Source: Chitinophagaceae bacterium
GTDB lineage: Bacteria > Bacteroidota > Bacteroidia > Chitinophagales > Chitinophagaceae
Assembly: GCA_024508725.1 (NCBI GenBank)
Contig: JANINS010000001.1
Coordinates: forward strand, 1 to 55,836
Reading direction: 5' to 3'
DNA: 55,836 nucleotides
The position numbers and the translations under genes were made by a program. Each line of letters begins with the position of its first letter. The stretch's first letter is position 1. A model generated the notes under the pieces. The model saw only the letters and a program-made list of their open reading frames with translations, ran no database searches and had not been told where the DNA came from. Positions 43,476 through 51,570 of the stretch are shown here, one piece after another.

Positions 43476-43494
43476 ATTAGAATGGTATTAGAAT
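43476..43494. promoter_or_regulatory. Double direct repeat attagaat, 11-bp spacing
   Basis: attagaat at 43476-43483 and again at 43487-43494, spacer ggt. It matches the repeats upstream of the universal stress protein gene. Position: 83-101 bp upstream of the hybrid kinase start and 172-190 bp upstream of the OmpR-type regulator start, so it could serve either divergent promoter. Confidence 0.55.
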
Positions 43495-43576
43495 TCCACA
43501 TGTTTAAAAAAGCCACTCCACCCAATGAAAACACAAACATGGTTAGCATAGTGTATATTTACCCTGTTTTAGATTT

Positions 43577-45346
43577 ATGCACAACACCGTACCCCTGTTT
43601 AACTGGTCATTGAAGGATGCCTTGCATACACTTCCTGACAGTTTTGCCAGAGCCAAACTGCGTATCCTTTTTGTTATACTCTTATTTTCGATACTAAAAG
43701 CGATTGTTGTAGTAATTGTTGCTGTGTTTGCCGATCAGCAACTACAACTTAACAGGGCGGTAGCCGGTATTATTGTTTATATCGGTCTTCTGAAACTACT
43801 GCTGGCTTATCCGCAACGGCTACAATTATTTGGTCATGTGATGCTGTGCCTGGGTTTGACGATGATATGGAGCAACATCCTTTTTTATGTGCACAAGGCC
43901 AATATCCCGGTATTGCAATTTGCATTTATGACGATACTCGGCAGTTTTTATTTGCTGGGTAGCAGAACTGCATTTATTTATTCGGCACTGGCAGTTCTTC
44001 CTATCGCTATTGCATCATTCATTGAGGGATTCTATATTGTCTCAGATCCTGAGCAACTGGCATCACCGGGATATGAAATATTGAATGTTCTGAATTTTAT
44101 AACGATCATTATCTCTCATTATTTCTTCCACAGAGCTTTCACTGAAAATATTGCAGAGAAGGAAGCACTGAATGCGGAGCTGCAACAGAGTATCGCTGCT
44201 GCAGAAAAACTTGCAGAGGCACGCCAGCAGTTTGTTTCAACCATGTCTCACGAATTGAGAACGCCACTCAACTCAGTATTAGGGGTTACTGAATTGCTAT
44301 TAGAAGACTCTAAAGACCAGCAGCAGAAACATCACCTAGAGATACTACGTTATTCAACATCCGACCTGTTATCACTCATCAACAATATTCTCGACATTAA
44401 TAAACTGGAAGCAAATAAAGTACAACTTGAAAGTACACCCGTTAATGCGTATGAACTTGCCACCAATTTATGCTCGGTACTGCAACTTAAAGCAAGAGAA
44501 AAACAGCTATCGCTTACAGTAGAATGTGATGAACAACTGAAACATCTGGTTTTGCTTACAGATCCTACCCGTATTGCACAAGTATTATATAACCTCGTAG
44601 GTAATGCGATCCGCTTTACCGAAAAAGGAAGCGTAAAAGTTTCTCTTGGGCTATTGAATAGAGTTAATGACAGTGCTACCATCGCATTTTCAATAAGCGA
44701 TACCGGCATTGGCATACCAGCTCATCTGCACGATGAAATATTTCAGCCATTCACACAGGCTTCGAAAGAAACCACGAGAAAATATGGCGGTACAGGCTTA
44801 GGGCTTGCCATTGTTAAACAGGTACTGGAACAATTCAATTCTACTATCAACCTGCAAAGCAGTATTGGTGATGGATCTGTTTTCAGTTTTACACTTCAAT
44901 TATCCATTGCACAGCAAAGTATCGCTGCAAATACAGAAGTAAACGACGCTGACAGAGGTTTACACCTGAAGATACTTGTAGCAGAAGATAACGAGATCAA
45001 CCAGATGGTTCTTCAAAAACAGTTAGAACGGCTGCAGGTAAATGCAACGGTGGTTTCAAACGGTTTACAGGCATACGACGCTTTTATACAGCATGATTTC
45101 GATGCAATATTGCTTGATCTTGATATGCCTTACCAGGATGGTTATGAAACGATCAAAAAAATGCGGGAACTGAAAGACCCAGTGAAGTCACAGGCTCATA
45201 TCATTGCCTTTACCGCTTCGGTTACAGAGCAGGAATTTATTTTAAAAAGCGGGTTCAATGATCACTTGTACAAACCTGTGAACATGCATGACCTGAAGGA
45301 GAAATTACAAAAGGTGAACGGATCACGAAATGAAATCGAAGTTTAA
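43577..45346 (+). CDS. Hybrid sensor histidine kinase / response regulator
   Basis: 589 residues. Five to six TM helices (about 30-52, 62-78, 85-105, 110-127, 132-156, 168-186) form the membrane input domain, with no extracellular ligand domain. Coiled-coil 188-216, HisKA with phospho-His H225 (FVSTMSHELRTPLNSVLG), HATPase_c with NLVGNAIRFTEKG, DTGIGIP and GGTGLGLAIVKQ, and a C-terminal receiver with KILVAEDNEINQMVLQKQ and phospho-acceptor D514 (FDAILLDLDMPYQDG). It has no DNA-binding output, so it needs a partner; it is divergent from the OmpR operon and faces the DUF72 gene with only 4 bp between stops. Confidence 0.95.
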   Translation: MHNTVPLFNWSLKDALHTLPDSFARAKLRILFVILLFSILKAIVVVIVAVFADQQLQLNRAVAGIIVYIGLLKLLLAYPQRLQLFGHVMLCLGLTMIWSNILFYVHKANIPVLQFAFMTILGSFYLLGSRTAFIYSALAVLPIAIASFIEGFYIVSDPEQLASPGYEILNVLNFITIIISHYFFHRAFTENIAEKEALNAELQQSIAAAEKLAEARQQFVSTMSHELRTPLNSVLGVTELLLEDSKDQQQKHHLEILRYSTSDLLSLINNILDINKLEANKVQLESTPVNAYELATNLCSVLQLKAREKQLSLTVECDEQLKHLVLLTDPTRIAQVLYNLVGNAIRFTEKGSVKVSLGLLNRVNDSATIAFSISDTGIGIPAHLHDEIFQPFTQASKETTRKYGGTGLGLAIVKQVLEQFNSTINLQSSIGDGSVFSFTLQLSIAQQSIAANTEVNDADRGLHLKILVAEDNEINQMVLQKQLERLQVNATVVSNGLQAYDAFIQHDFDAILLDLDMPYQDGYETIKKMRELKDPVKSQAHIIAFTASVTEQEFILKSGFNDHLYKPVNMHDLKEKLQKVNGSRNEIEV

Positions 45347-45350
45347 TAGT

Positions 45351-46109
45351 CTATTGGCTTTGCGTGATCAATTCTTTTATTCGCTTTGCATTTTCAAATG
45401 CACCTCCCATTGTGTTATTAAAATAGCAATACACGGTTTTACCTTTCTTTAGTAATGGAGCCATTTCATTGGCATACGTCTTAAGTATTTCATCTGAATA
45501 ATCGCCCCTGTAATTACTATCCATTCCATGAAAACGATAGTAATAAAATGGCTGATCTATTTGCTTACTGAACCTGCCCTTTTTATAATCGTGGATAACA
45601 ATGGAAGTTTGATGATCTTTCAGCAATTGGAAGACATCGCTATAGTACCAGCTTTCATTTCTGCATTCAACTGCAATATTCACAGAGGAATGATCTTGTA
45701 TCAATTCCAATAATCTCCTGAGTTGATCAAACACTGAAACATTCGTAGATGGCGGAAGTTGAATGAGTATGCAATGAAGTTTATTTTCTGCGCTTTTCAC
45801 AACATCTAAAAAGCTGTATACATCATCCTCATCAAATACCAGGTTCTTTGCATGACTTATAGATTTGGATATTTTAAAGGTGAAAGTAAAATCGTCCGGC
45901 ACTTCCGATACCCATTTTTGTACAGTTGTAAGTTTTGGAAGTCGATAAAAACTGCTGTTCACTTCCAGACTATTCAATAAACTACTGTAGTACGCCAGCC
46001 TGCTTTTGCCCTTGAATGATCCGGGATATTGTGATTGCGGAATGGGTATGGCTATTCCACTTGTGCCTGTATAAAGTTTACTCTTTCCTGTATCTGATCT
46101 TTGGCTCAA
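45351..46109 (-). CDS. DUF72 domain protein
   Basis: 252 residues. The TIM-barrel-like DUF72 pattern: KLYTGTSGIAIPIPQSQYPG at the N-terminus, LNSLEVNSSFYRLP, FTFTFKISKSISHAK, LIQLPPS, IAVECRNESWY and the C-terminal KKGKTVYCYFNNTMGGAFEN. The family is widespread and cytosolic and its biochemical role is unproven. It is convergent with the hybrid kinase gene and shares almost no intergenic space with it. Confidence 0.93.
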   Translation of the reverse strand: MSQRSDTGKSKLYTGTSGIAIPIPQSQYPGSFKGKSRLAYYSSLLNSLEVNSSFYRLPKLTTVQKWVSEVPDDFTFTFKISKSISHAKNLVFDEDDVYSFLDVVKSAENKLHCILIQLPPSTNVSVFDQLRRLLELIQDHSSVNIAVECRNESWYYSDVFQLLKDHQTSIVIHDYKKGRFSKQIDQPFYYYRFHGMDSNYRGDYSDEILKTYANEMAPLLKKGKTVYCYFNNTMGGAFENAKRIKELITQSQ

Positions 46110-46132
46110 ACTTGATCTGCATTAAATTAAAA

Positions 46133-46156
46133 CAGGGTCGTTTTTTGACGACCCTG
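46133..46156 (-). terminator. Rho-independent terminator
   Basis: cagggtcgt / acgaccctg stem; on the minus strand it is followed by ttttaattt. It ends the beta-helix lipoprotein gene at 46178-47560 (22 bp beyond its stop). Confidence 0.8.
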
Positions 46157-46177
46157 AATGATATTAAAATATTATTT

Positions 46178-47560
46178 CTATTTCCATACTGCCCAGTTAT
46201 TGCCAGATGTCCAGTTACCTCCAGCACCTACTGCACCTTTATATGAGACTACTGTAAAAAATGTAGCCAGGTCTGCATCCATAAAATTTGCCCCGGTTAA
46301 TGCCGGTGAATTATTTAACGGCGTTAGATCAGGACCATTGCTGCTATATATGCCGGAAAGTTGAATATCTGCAGATGATGTGAGCAGTTGATTCTGGTTC
46401 ACACTGTTTGTTGCAAAATCCTGTAGTTCAGGGTCACCAAAAATTCCCTGGAAACCGGCAGCATCCCAGGCATGATCCCAACTGAATGTTGTATTAACGC
46501 TATCGCTATGTACCAGGTTGTTTTTGAATACTGAACCTGTATTCTGGATCAAAGGAGGTCTTGTTCTTGGACAAACCATCAAAGCACCTTTAGGATATTC
46601 TGCGATGATGGAATTCTCGAGTACAAACCTTGTTCCTTTGCGGATGTACACTGCCTGGTTTAGATTAGGATGATTGGTTTCTTTTCCCTGCGGCCCGATG
46701 ATGGTCATGTTTGAAATAACAGGTCTTGTAAGAGGTGTACGTGTGGTAGGCACTTCATCATTATAACTTTCCAATGCATTTGCCCTGAGTGCATGTGAAG
46801 AAGTTAATGTGCTACGATATGATACAACGAACTGGAGTTTACCTGTGTATCCATAATCAAAATCAAAATCATCATCGCCGTTATTGTAAGCGATAAGATG
46901 CGTTGCATTTACAGTTCCACCTACAAACTGGAAACCATCATCACGTGAATGCGACACCATTACATGATCGATCGTGGTTCCTGAGCCAACACTTTCCAAA
47001 CAAAAACCGCTTACCTTATCAATACCCCATTCTTCTTCCGCATCGGGATTGATACCACCGCAATATTCCAGTCGTAAATACCTGATCGTACCGGAATTGT
47101 CGTTTGATTGTGTACCTCCATATTTCGTATCTGCCGAAATGGTTAATCCATCAGCATTACCGCTGCCAATATTAGTAGGTGCATTTCCCAGGATAACGAT
47201 TGCACCCCAATCTCCCGGAGCTTTTGTTGCGGCTGCTGAAGTAAAAACAACAGGCTTGTCTGCCGTTCCGGTCACATTCAATTTGGAACCTTGGGTAACG
47301 ATCAAAGATCCTTTGTTTGCAGGGTCATCATTTTTTGTAACATATACTGTAACACCTGCAGGAATCGTAAGCGTAGCATTGTTTTTTACAAACACCTGGC
47401 CTGTGATGCTGTAATCTTTGCTGGCATCGAGGGCCATATCTGAAGTGATGGTTAATGGTAATGCCTCTACGGTACGTGGCAACACAACAGCAACATCATC
47501 CTTTTTGCTGCAGGCTGAAAAAAACAAGGCAGCTGCGATAATCAAGTAATTGTTTTTCAT
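46178..47560 (-). CDS. Exported lipoprotein with predicted parallel beta-helix
   Basis: 460 residues. Lipoprotein signal MKNNYLIIAAALFFSACSKK with lipobox FSAC (Cys17). The body begins with a beta-helix-like ladder: DYSITGQVFVKNNATLTIPA, then SLIVTQGSKLNVTGTADKPV, GDWGAIVILGNAPTNIGSGN, YLRLEYCGGINPDAEEEWG and VMVSHSRDDGFQFVGGTV. Bacteroidota proteins of this kind are often labelled multidrug transporters without support. The lipid anchor places it at the outer membrane or periplasmic side. It stands alone with its own terminator. Confidence 0.85.
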   Translation of the reverse strand: MKNNYLIIAAALFFSACSKKDDVAVVLPRTVEALPLTITSDMALDASKDYSITGQVFVKNNATLTIPAGVTVYVTKNDDPANKGSLIVTQGSKLNVTGTADKPVVFTSAAATKAPGDWGAIVILGNAPTNIGSGNADGLTISADTKYGGTQSNDNSGTIRYLRLEYCGGINPDAEEEWGIDKVSGFCLESVGSGTTIDHVMVSHSRDDGFQFVGGTVNATHLIAYNNGDDDFDFDYGYTGKLQFVVSYRSTLTSSHALRANALESYNDEVPTTRTPLTRPVISNMTIIGPQGKETNHPNLNQAVYIRKGTRFVLENSIIAEYPKGALMVCPRTRPPLIQNTGSVFKNNLVHSDSVNTTFSWDHAWDAAGFQGIFGDPELQDFATNSVNQNQLLTSSADIQLSGIYSSNGPDLTPLNNSPALTGANFMDADLATFFTVVSYKGAVGAGGNWTSGNNWAVWK

Positions 47561-47832
47561 AGAAAAGCGATTTCAACTATATATAGAAAATATTTTTAAC
47601 GGTCACGTGTTTCACTATATTGAGTAAGCCGAATTACAATAGTACACAGCAGTGATACAGTTCCCCCACAACAAAATTTTAACACAGATTGTGCCATAGC
47701 CTGACTGTAGAGATTGAACATGACTAGAAAATATAATCAGAGCGATAAATTTGAGACTGAAAATTCATTGCTGCCGCTTCATTTAATTATACATCACTTG
47801 TTTACCACATCTTTGCGATCATTTACAAATAC
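47561..47832. other. Divergent intergenic region
   Basis: 272 bp between the divergent lipoprotein and nucleoid-associated-protein genes. AT-rich with tatatatag (47577) close to the lipoprotein start. No ORF or hairpin stood out. Confidence 0.5.
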
Positions 47833-48873
47833 ATGAACCTCGATTTTAGCAATATCACCATCGATCACCTTGTAACGCATTGGGTAGGAAATAAAAGCAA
47901 GGATGAAAAGGTAAAACTTAGTGACATTGAAACTGATATTAAAGACGATACCCTTGACCTGGTGACACGCTATTTCTTCTCTGCTTTCAATTTTGATGAG
48001 CATTTTGTATTCTGGCATCCTGTGGAATTGCAGATGAATGAAGTACACCAGGTAGTACAAGAGATCTTTGCCTCTAAAAAGAATTTCATAACACAATCAA
48101 AATCCATTGCCAACCTTCTTTATCAATACAGCAATCATCCTAAGATAAAAGGCGGAGAACTGAATATTGCTTTCTTTTCTAATTTAATTGCCGGAGAGAA
48201 GAAGGTACAGGCAATAGGTATTTATAAATCAGAGACACAACTTCCTTTTCTCAAAATGCAATCAACCAAAGGACAGTATTCTATAAAACACGAAACAGGC
48301 TATGAGGTTGATGGAATTGATAAGGCTTGCCTGATCATAGGCAATGGAAATACAGGTTACAATATTCTGCTGGCCGACAGGCATAGCCGTAAAGAAGAAG
48401 CACAATATTGGAAAGATGAATTTTTGCAGGTGAGACCGATGAGTGACAGCTATCATTTCACCAATAACATTTTATCTGTCGCAAAAAATTTTATTACCGA
48501 AGAATTGTCTAAATACGAAGTGAGCAGAACTGACCAGATCGATTATTTAAACAGATCGGTAGAGTATTTCAAGGAAAACGACAGCTTTAACATTGGCAAC
48601 TTCCAGGAACAGGTTTTCAACGACGCAGAGATCATTGAGAAATTTCAGCAATTTGGCTCATCATTCACGGCAATGAATAACCTGGAGATCGCAGAAACGT
48701 TTGATATATCTGCCCAGGCAGTTCGAAAACAACAACGCATTTTTAAAAGTGTATTGAAGCTGGATAAGAATTTTCATGTTTACATTCATGGAAATACCGA
48801 TCTTATTGAAAAAGGCTTTGATGAATCCAAAGGAAAACATTACTATAAGATATATTTTGAGAATGAACAGTAA
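47833..48873 (+). CDS. Nucleoid-associated protein of the YejK/NdpA type
   Basis: 346 residues. Matches the NdpA-like family layout: an N-terminal region IDHLVTHWVGNKSKDEKVKL, middle segments NLLYQYSNHPKIKGGELNIA and VDGIDKACLIIGNGNTGYNI, and a C-terminal helix-turn segment with SAQAVRKQQRIFKSVLKLDK. Members bind DNA in the nucleoid; in enterobacteria YejK is dispensable and interacts with topoisomerases, but that is not shown in Bacteroidota. Cytosolic, no signal peptide. It is followed 32 bp later by the amidase gene on the same strand. Confidence 0.88.
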   Translation: MNLDFSNITIDHLVTHWVGNKSKDEKVKLSDIETDIKDDTLDLVTRYFFSAFNFDEHFVFWHPVELQMNEVHQVVQEIFASKKNFITQSKSIANLLYQYSNHPKIKGGELNIAFFSNLIAGEKKVQAIGIYKSETQLPFLKMQSTKGQYSIKHETGYEVDGIDKACLIIGNGNTGYNILLADRHSRKEEAQYWKDEFLQVRPMSDSYHFTNNILSVAKNFITEELSKYEVSRTDQIDYLNRSVEYFKENDSFNIGNFQEQVFNDAEIIEKFQQFGSSFTAMNNLEIAETFDISAQAVRKQQRIFKSVLKLDKNFHVYIHGNTDLIEKGFDESKGKHYYKIYFENEQ

Positions 48874-48905
48874 CCATCTTTTTACTTCTATCCTAATTTG
48901 AACAG

Positions 48906-49550
48906 ATGTTTTACCTCAAAACAAATTCTTTTTCAGGCTTGCATAAAAAACTTGCAACTGCATGTATCCTTTCAGTGCTTGTACTTGCAAGCCTCTATTG
49001 TAGTACAGCCCAAAAAGCAAAGTCTAATAATCTTCAACCTGCTATCGTATCAAGACAAGATTGGAATGCTGCTACAGCAAAACCTTACAAAGAACATATT
49101 CCGATAAGAATTACAGTTCATCATGAAGGAACAAAGCTGCTTGCCACTGATGATGCTGCGAAAAAGATCAGGAACATACAGAAATGGGGCATGGGGCCCG
49201 ACAGAAAATGGACAGACATCCCTTATCATTTCCTGATCGCACCAAATGGAATTATCTACGAAGGAAGAGATGTATATACTGTTGGAGAAACCAATACAGA
49301 ATATGATCCTGCCGGTCATTTGCTGATATGTTGTCTTGGTAATTTAGAAGAGCAACCTGTATCGAACGAACAACTCAATTCTCTGATCGCTCTGATCGCT
49401 TATGTTAGTAAAAAATACAGTATACCAATTGAGACACTTGCTACACATAAAGATCATTCTGCACAAACTACCTGTCCTGGTAAAAACCTGTACAGGTATT
49501 TCCAGGATGGTTATATACGATCAGCAGTAGAGAAGCTGTTGAATAAGTAA
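48906..49550 (+). CDS. N-acetylmuramoyl-L-alanine amidase (Amidase_2/PGRP type)
   Basis: 214 residues. A hydrophobic signal covers about 16-36 (KLATACILSVLVLASLYC...). The Amidase_2 catalytic domain spans about 45-205: Zn ligands H72 (ITVHHEG), H181 (LATHKDHS) and C190 (TTCPG), catalytic Y107 (IPYHFLIAPNGIIYEGR). This is the T7-lysozyme/PGRP fold that cuts the amide bond between MurNAc and the peptide stem of peptidoglycan. It is probably periplasmic, in cell-wall turnover. A second, larger amidase begins at 53300. Confidence 0.92.
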   Translation: MFYLKTNSFSGLHKKLATACILSVLVLASLYCSTAQKAKSNNLQPAIVSRQDWNAATAKPYKEHIPIRITVHHEGTKLLATDDAAKKIRNIQKWGMGPDRKWTDIPYHFLIAPNGIIYEGRDVYTVGETNTEYDPAGHLLICCLGNLEEQPVSNEQLNSLIALIAYVSKKYSIPIETLATHKDHSAQTTCPGKNLYRYFQDGYIRSAVEKLLNK

Positions 49551-49621
49551 ATCAATCAGAATGAGTATTGACGATATTCACACCTGTTTATAACTCGCTG
49601 TAATTTTTTTGGCATAAGGGC

Positions 49622-49864
49622 ATGGCTTTAGAAGTGATCAGTAAAACACCGATCATGTTAAGAACACAAGTGCAGGACATGCTTACTATGACTGATACCA
49701 CTTTGAAAAAGTACCTGCAAAAAGAATGTAAACATAAAGATGAGATCCTGAGTAAGATCATCAGCATGCGTGATGAAGCAAAACATGACGGGAACAAACA
49801 TCGCTACGATGAATTAAGCTGGCTGTACAGCATAGTTAAAGGAACCGAAGTGTTGTGCCCTTAG
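49622..49864 (+). CDS. Small cytosolic protein of unknown function
   Basis: 80 residues, start ATG 49622. Helical and charged: MALEVISKTPIMLRTQVQDM, then LKKYLQKECKHKDEILSKII, ending in LSWLYSIVKGTEVLCP. No signal peptide, no membrane segment and no recognised family. It lies between two clearly coding genes on the same strand with typical spacing (71 bp after the amidase stop, 95 bp before the peptidase start), and the codon use looks genuine. Confidence 0.6.
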   Translation: MALEVISKTPIMLRTQVQDMLTMTDTTLKKYLQKECKHKDEILSKIISMRDEAKHDGNKHRYDELSWLYSIVKGTEVLCP

Positions 49865-49906
49865 TGCTTTATCATCAAGTCGCTATCACCTGTTTATCAA
49901 TGCAAC

Positions 49907-49934
49907 TTGTTTGATCAATCAATTGCTATCTTTA
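49907..49934 (+). promoter_or_regulatory. Candidate promoter of the M28 peptidase gene
   Basis: ttg at 49907-49909, a 17-nt spacer and tatcttta at 49927-49934 (near TAnnTTTG), 25 bp before the ATG at 49960. Confidence 0.35.
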
Positions 49935-49959
49935 AGCCTTACCAACATTCACGATTATT

Positions 49960-51516
49960 ATGGTTAAGGCATTTATTGTTTTAGGGCTATCTTTTTCATT
50001 GTCTACTTCAGTGATCGCTCAAAACAAAGATTCGATCATTGTTCAACAGATCGTTATTGAAGCAACAAGTAATTCCCATTTAAAAAAACTGGGACATGAG
50101 TTGATCGATGTGATCGGTCCTCGTTTAACCGGTACACCCCAGTTACAACAGGCTCATGACTGGGCAATAAAAACCTATAATAACTGGGGCATTACTGCAC
50201 GTAATGAAAAATGGGGAGAATGGCGTGGCTGGGAAAGAGGCGTAACACATGTTGACCTGGTATATCCACGTGTTAGAACACTGGAAGGCATGCAGTTGGC
50301 CTGGAGTCCATCAACTAATGGTAAAACTGTTACAGGTGAAACCATCATCATTCCGGATGTAAGTGATTCCATTGCATTTAAACAATGGTTGCCAAATGTA
50401 AAAGGCAAATTTGTACTGGTGAGCATGATGCAAACTACAGGCAGGCCGGATTATAACTGGCAGGAATTTGCTACAGCGGAATCGTTCGACAAAATGAAAA
50501 AAGAACGTGAAGCTTTAACAGATGCATGGCGTAAAAGACTGAAGAAAACAGGATTATCGGACAGTGCATTGCACCAGGCACTTGAGAATGCAGGTGCACT
50601 GGGTATTGTACAAAACCTGTGGAGCAATGGATTTGGTGTTGATAAAATATTTGGCGCTAAAACAAGAAAAGTTCCAACAGTTGATCTTTCAGTAGAAGAT
50701 TATGGATTGCTGTATCGAATGACTGAAGCTGGTGATAAGCCACGCATCAGCGTATTTGCAGATTCAAAAGATAAAGGAGCTGTGCCTACGTATAATACCA
50801 TGGCAGAGATCAAAGGAAGCGAGAAGCCAGGTGAATATGTGATGTTGAGTGCACACTTTGATAGTTGGGATGGAGCAAGTGGCGCTACCGATAACGGAAC
50901 AGGTACCATTGTAATGATGGAAGCGATGCGTATCCTGAAAAAGATCTATCCAAATCCTAAAAGAACAATACTTGCCGGGCATTGGAGCAGTGAAGAGCAA
51001 GGACTTAACGGCTCAAGGGCATTCGTAGAAGATCACCCAGAAATTGTTGCGAACCTGCAGGCTTTGTTTAACCAGGATAACGGAACAGGAAGAGTGGTTA
51101 ATATTGGTGGACAAGGATTTTTACACTCGTATCAATACATCAGTAAATGGCTGAGTAAAGTGCCTGAGAATATCAGGTCACAGATACAAACAAATTTCCC
51201 CGGAACTCCGGGAGCCGGCGGATCTGATTTCGCTTCGTTTGTTGCAGTAGGTGCACCAGGATTCTCACTAAGTTCTAACAGTTGGCTCTATGGCAGCTAC
51301 ACCTGGCACACCAACAGAGACACATATGATAAGATCGTATGGGACGATGTACAAAGCAATGCAATACTTGTAGCCATTTTAGTTTACATGGCTTGTGAAG
51401 AACCTAATCTTATTCCAAGAGAGAAAAGTGTGATGCCGGTGAATCCAAGAACAGGAGAGCAAACAAAATGGCCAGAGCAACGAAAAGCAAAACGCCGTGG
51501 CGGTTTTTGGGATTAA
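49960..51516 (+). CDS. Secreted M28 family metallopeptidase
   Basis: 518 residues. Signal peptide (MVKAFIVLGLSFSLSTSVIA). The co-catalytic zinc site of family M28 is complete: H299-x-D301 (SAHFDSW), D311 (GATDNGTG), E345-E346 (HWSSEEQGL), D373 (FNQDNGTG) and H450 (WHTNRDTYDK). A PA-domain-like segment precedes it (about 140-270). Length and layout match secreted aminopeptidases/carboxypeptidases of Bacteroidota; exact specificity cannot be read. No T9SS tail, so it is likely periplasmic. The gene ends at a hairpin shared with the convergent amylase gene. Confidence 0.93.
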   Translation: MVKAFIVLGLSFSLSTSVIAQNKDSIIVQQIVIEATSNSHLKKLGHELIDVIGPRLTGTPQLQQAHDWAIKTYNNWGITARNEKWGEWRGWERGVTHVDLVYPRVRTLEGMQLAWSPSTNGKTVTGETIIIPDVSDSIAFKQWLPNVKGKFVLVSMMQTTGRPDYNWQEFATAESFDKMKKEREALTDAWRKRLKKTGLSDSALHQALENAGALGIVQNLWSNGFGVDKIFGAKTRKVPTVDLSVEDYGLLYRMTEAGDKPRISVFADSKDKGAVPTYNTMAEIKGSEKPGEYVMLSAHFDSWDGASGATDNGTGTIVMMEAMRILKKIYPNPKRTILAGHWSSEEQGLNGSRAFVEDHPEIVANLQALFNQDNGTGRVVNIGGQGFLHSYQYISKWLSKVPENIRSQIQTNFPGTPGAGGSDFASFVAVGAPGFSLSSNSWLYGSYTWHTNRDTYDKIVWDDVQSNAILVAILVYMACEEPNLIPREKSVMPVNPRTGEQTKWPEQRKAKRRGGFWD

Positions 51517-51527
51517 AATGTAAAGAG

Positions 51528-51565
51528 ATTCCGGCTGAAGTATTTTCCGATACTTTGGCCGGAAT
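51528..51565. terminator. Bidirectional terminator between M28 and amylase genes
   Basis: attccggc / gccggaat outer stem with an inner aagta / tactt stem; followed by tttaatc on the plus strand. It lies between stops at 51516 and 51571. Confidence 0.75.
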
Positions 51566-51570
51566 TTTAA

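Noticed and set aside
46178-47560. Annotation as a multidrug transporter
   Set aside because: Bacteroidota homologues often carry that label, but there are no membrane helices beyond the lipoprotein signal; the sequence fits a beta-helix lipoprotein.
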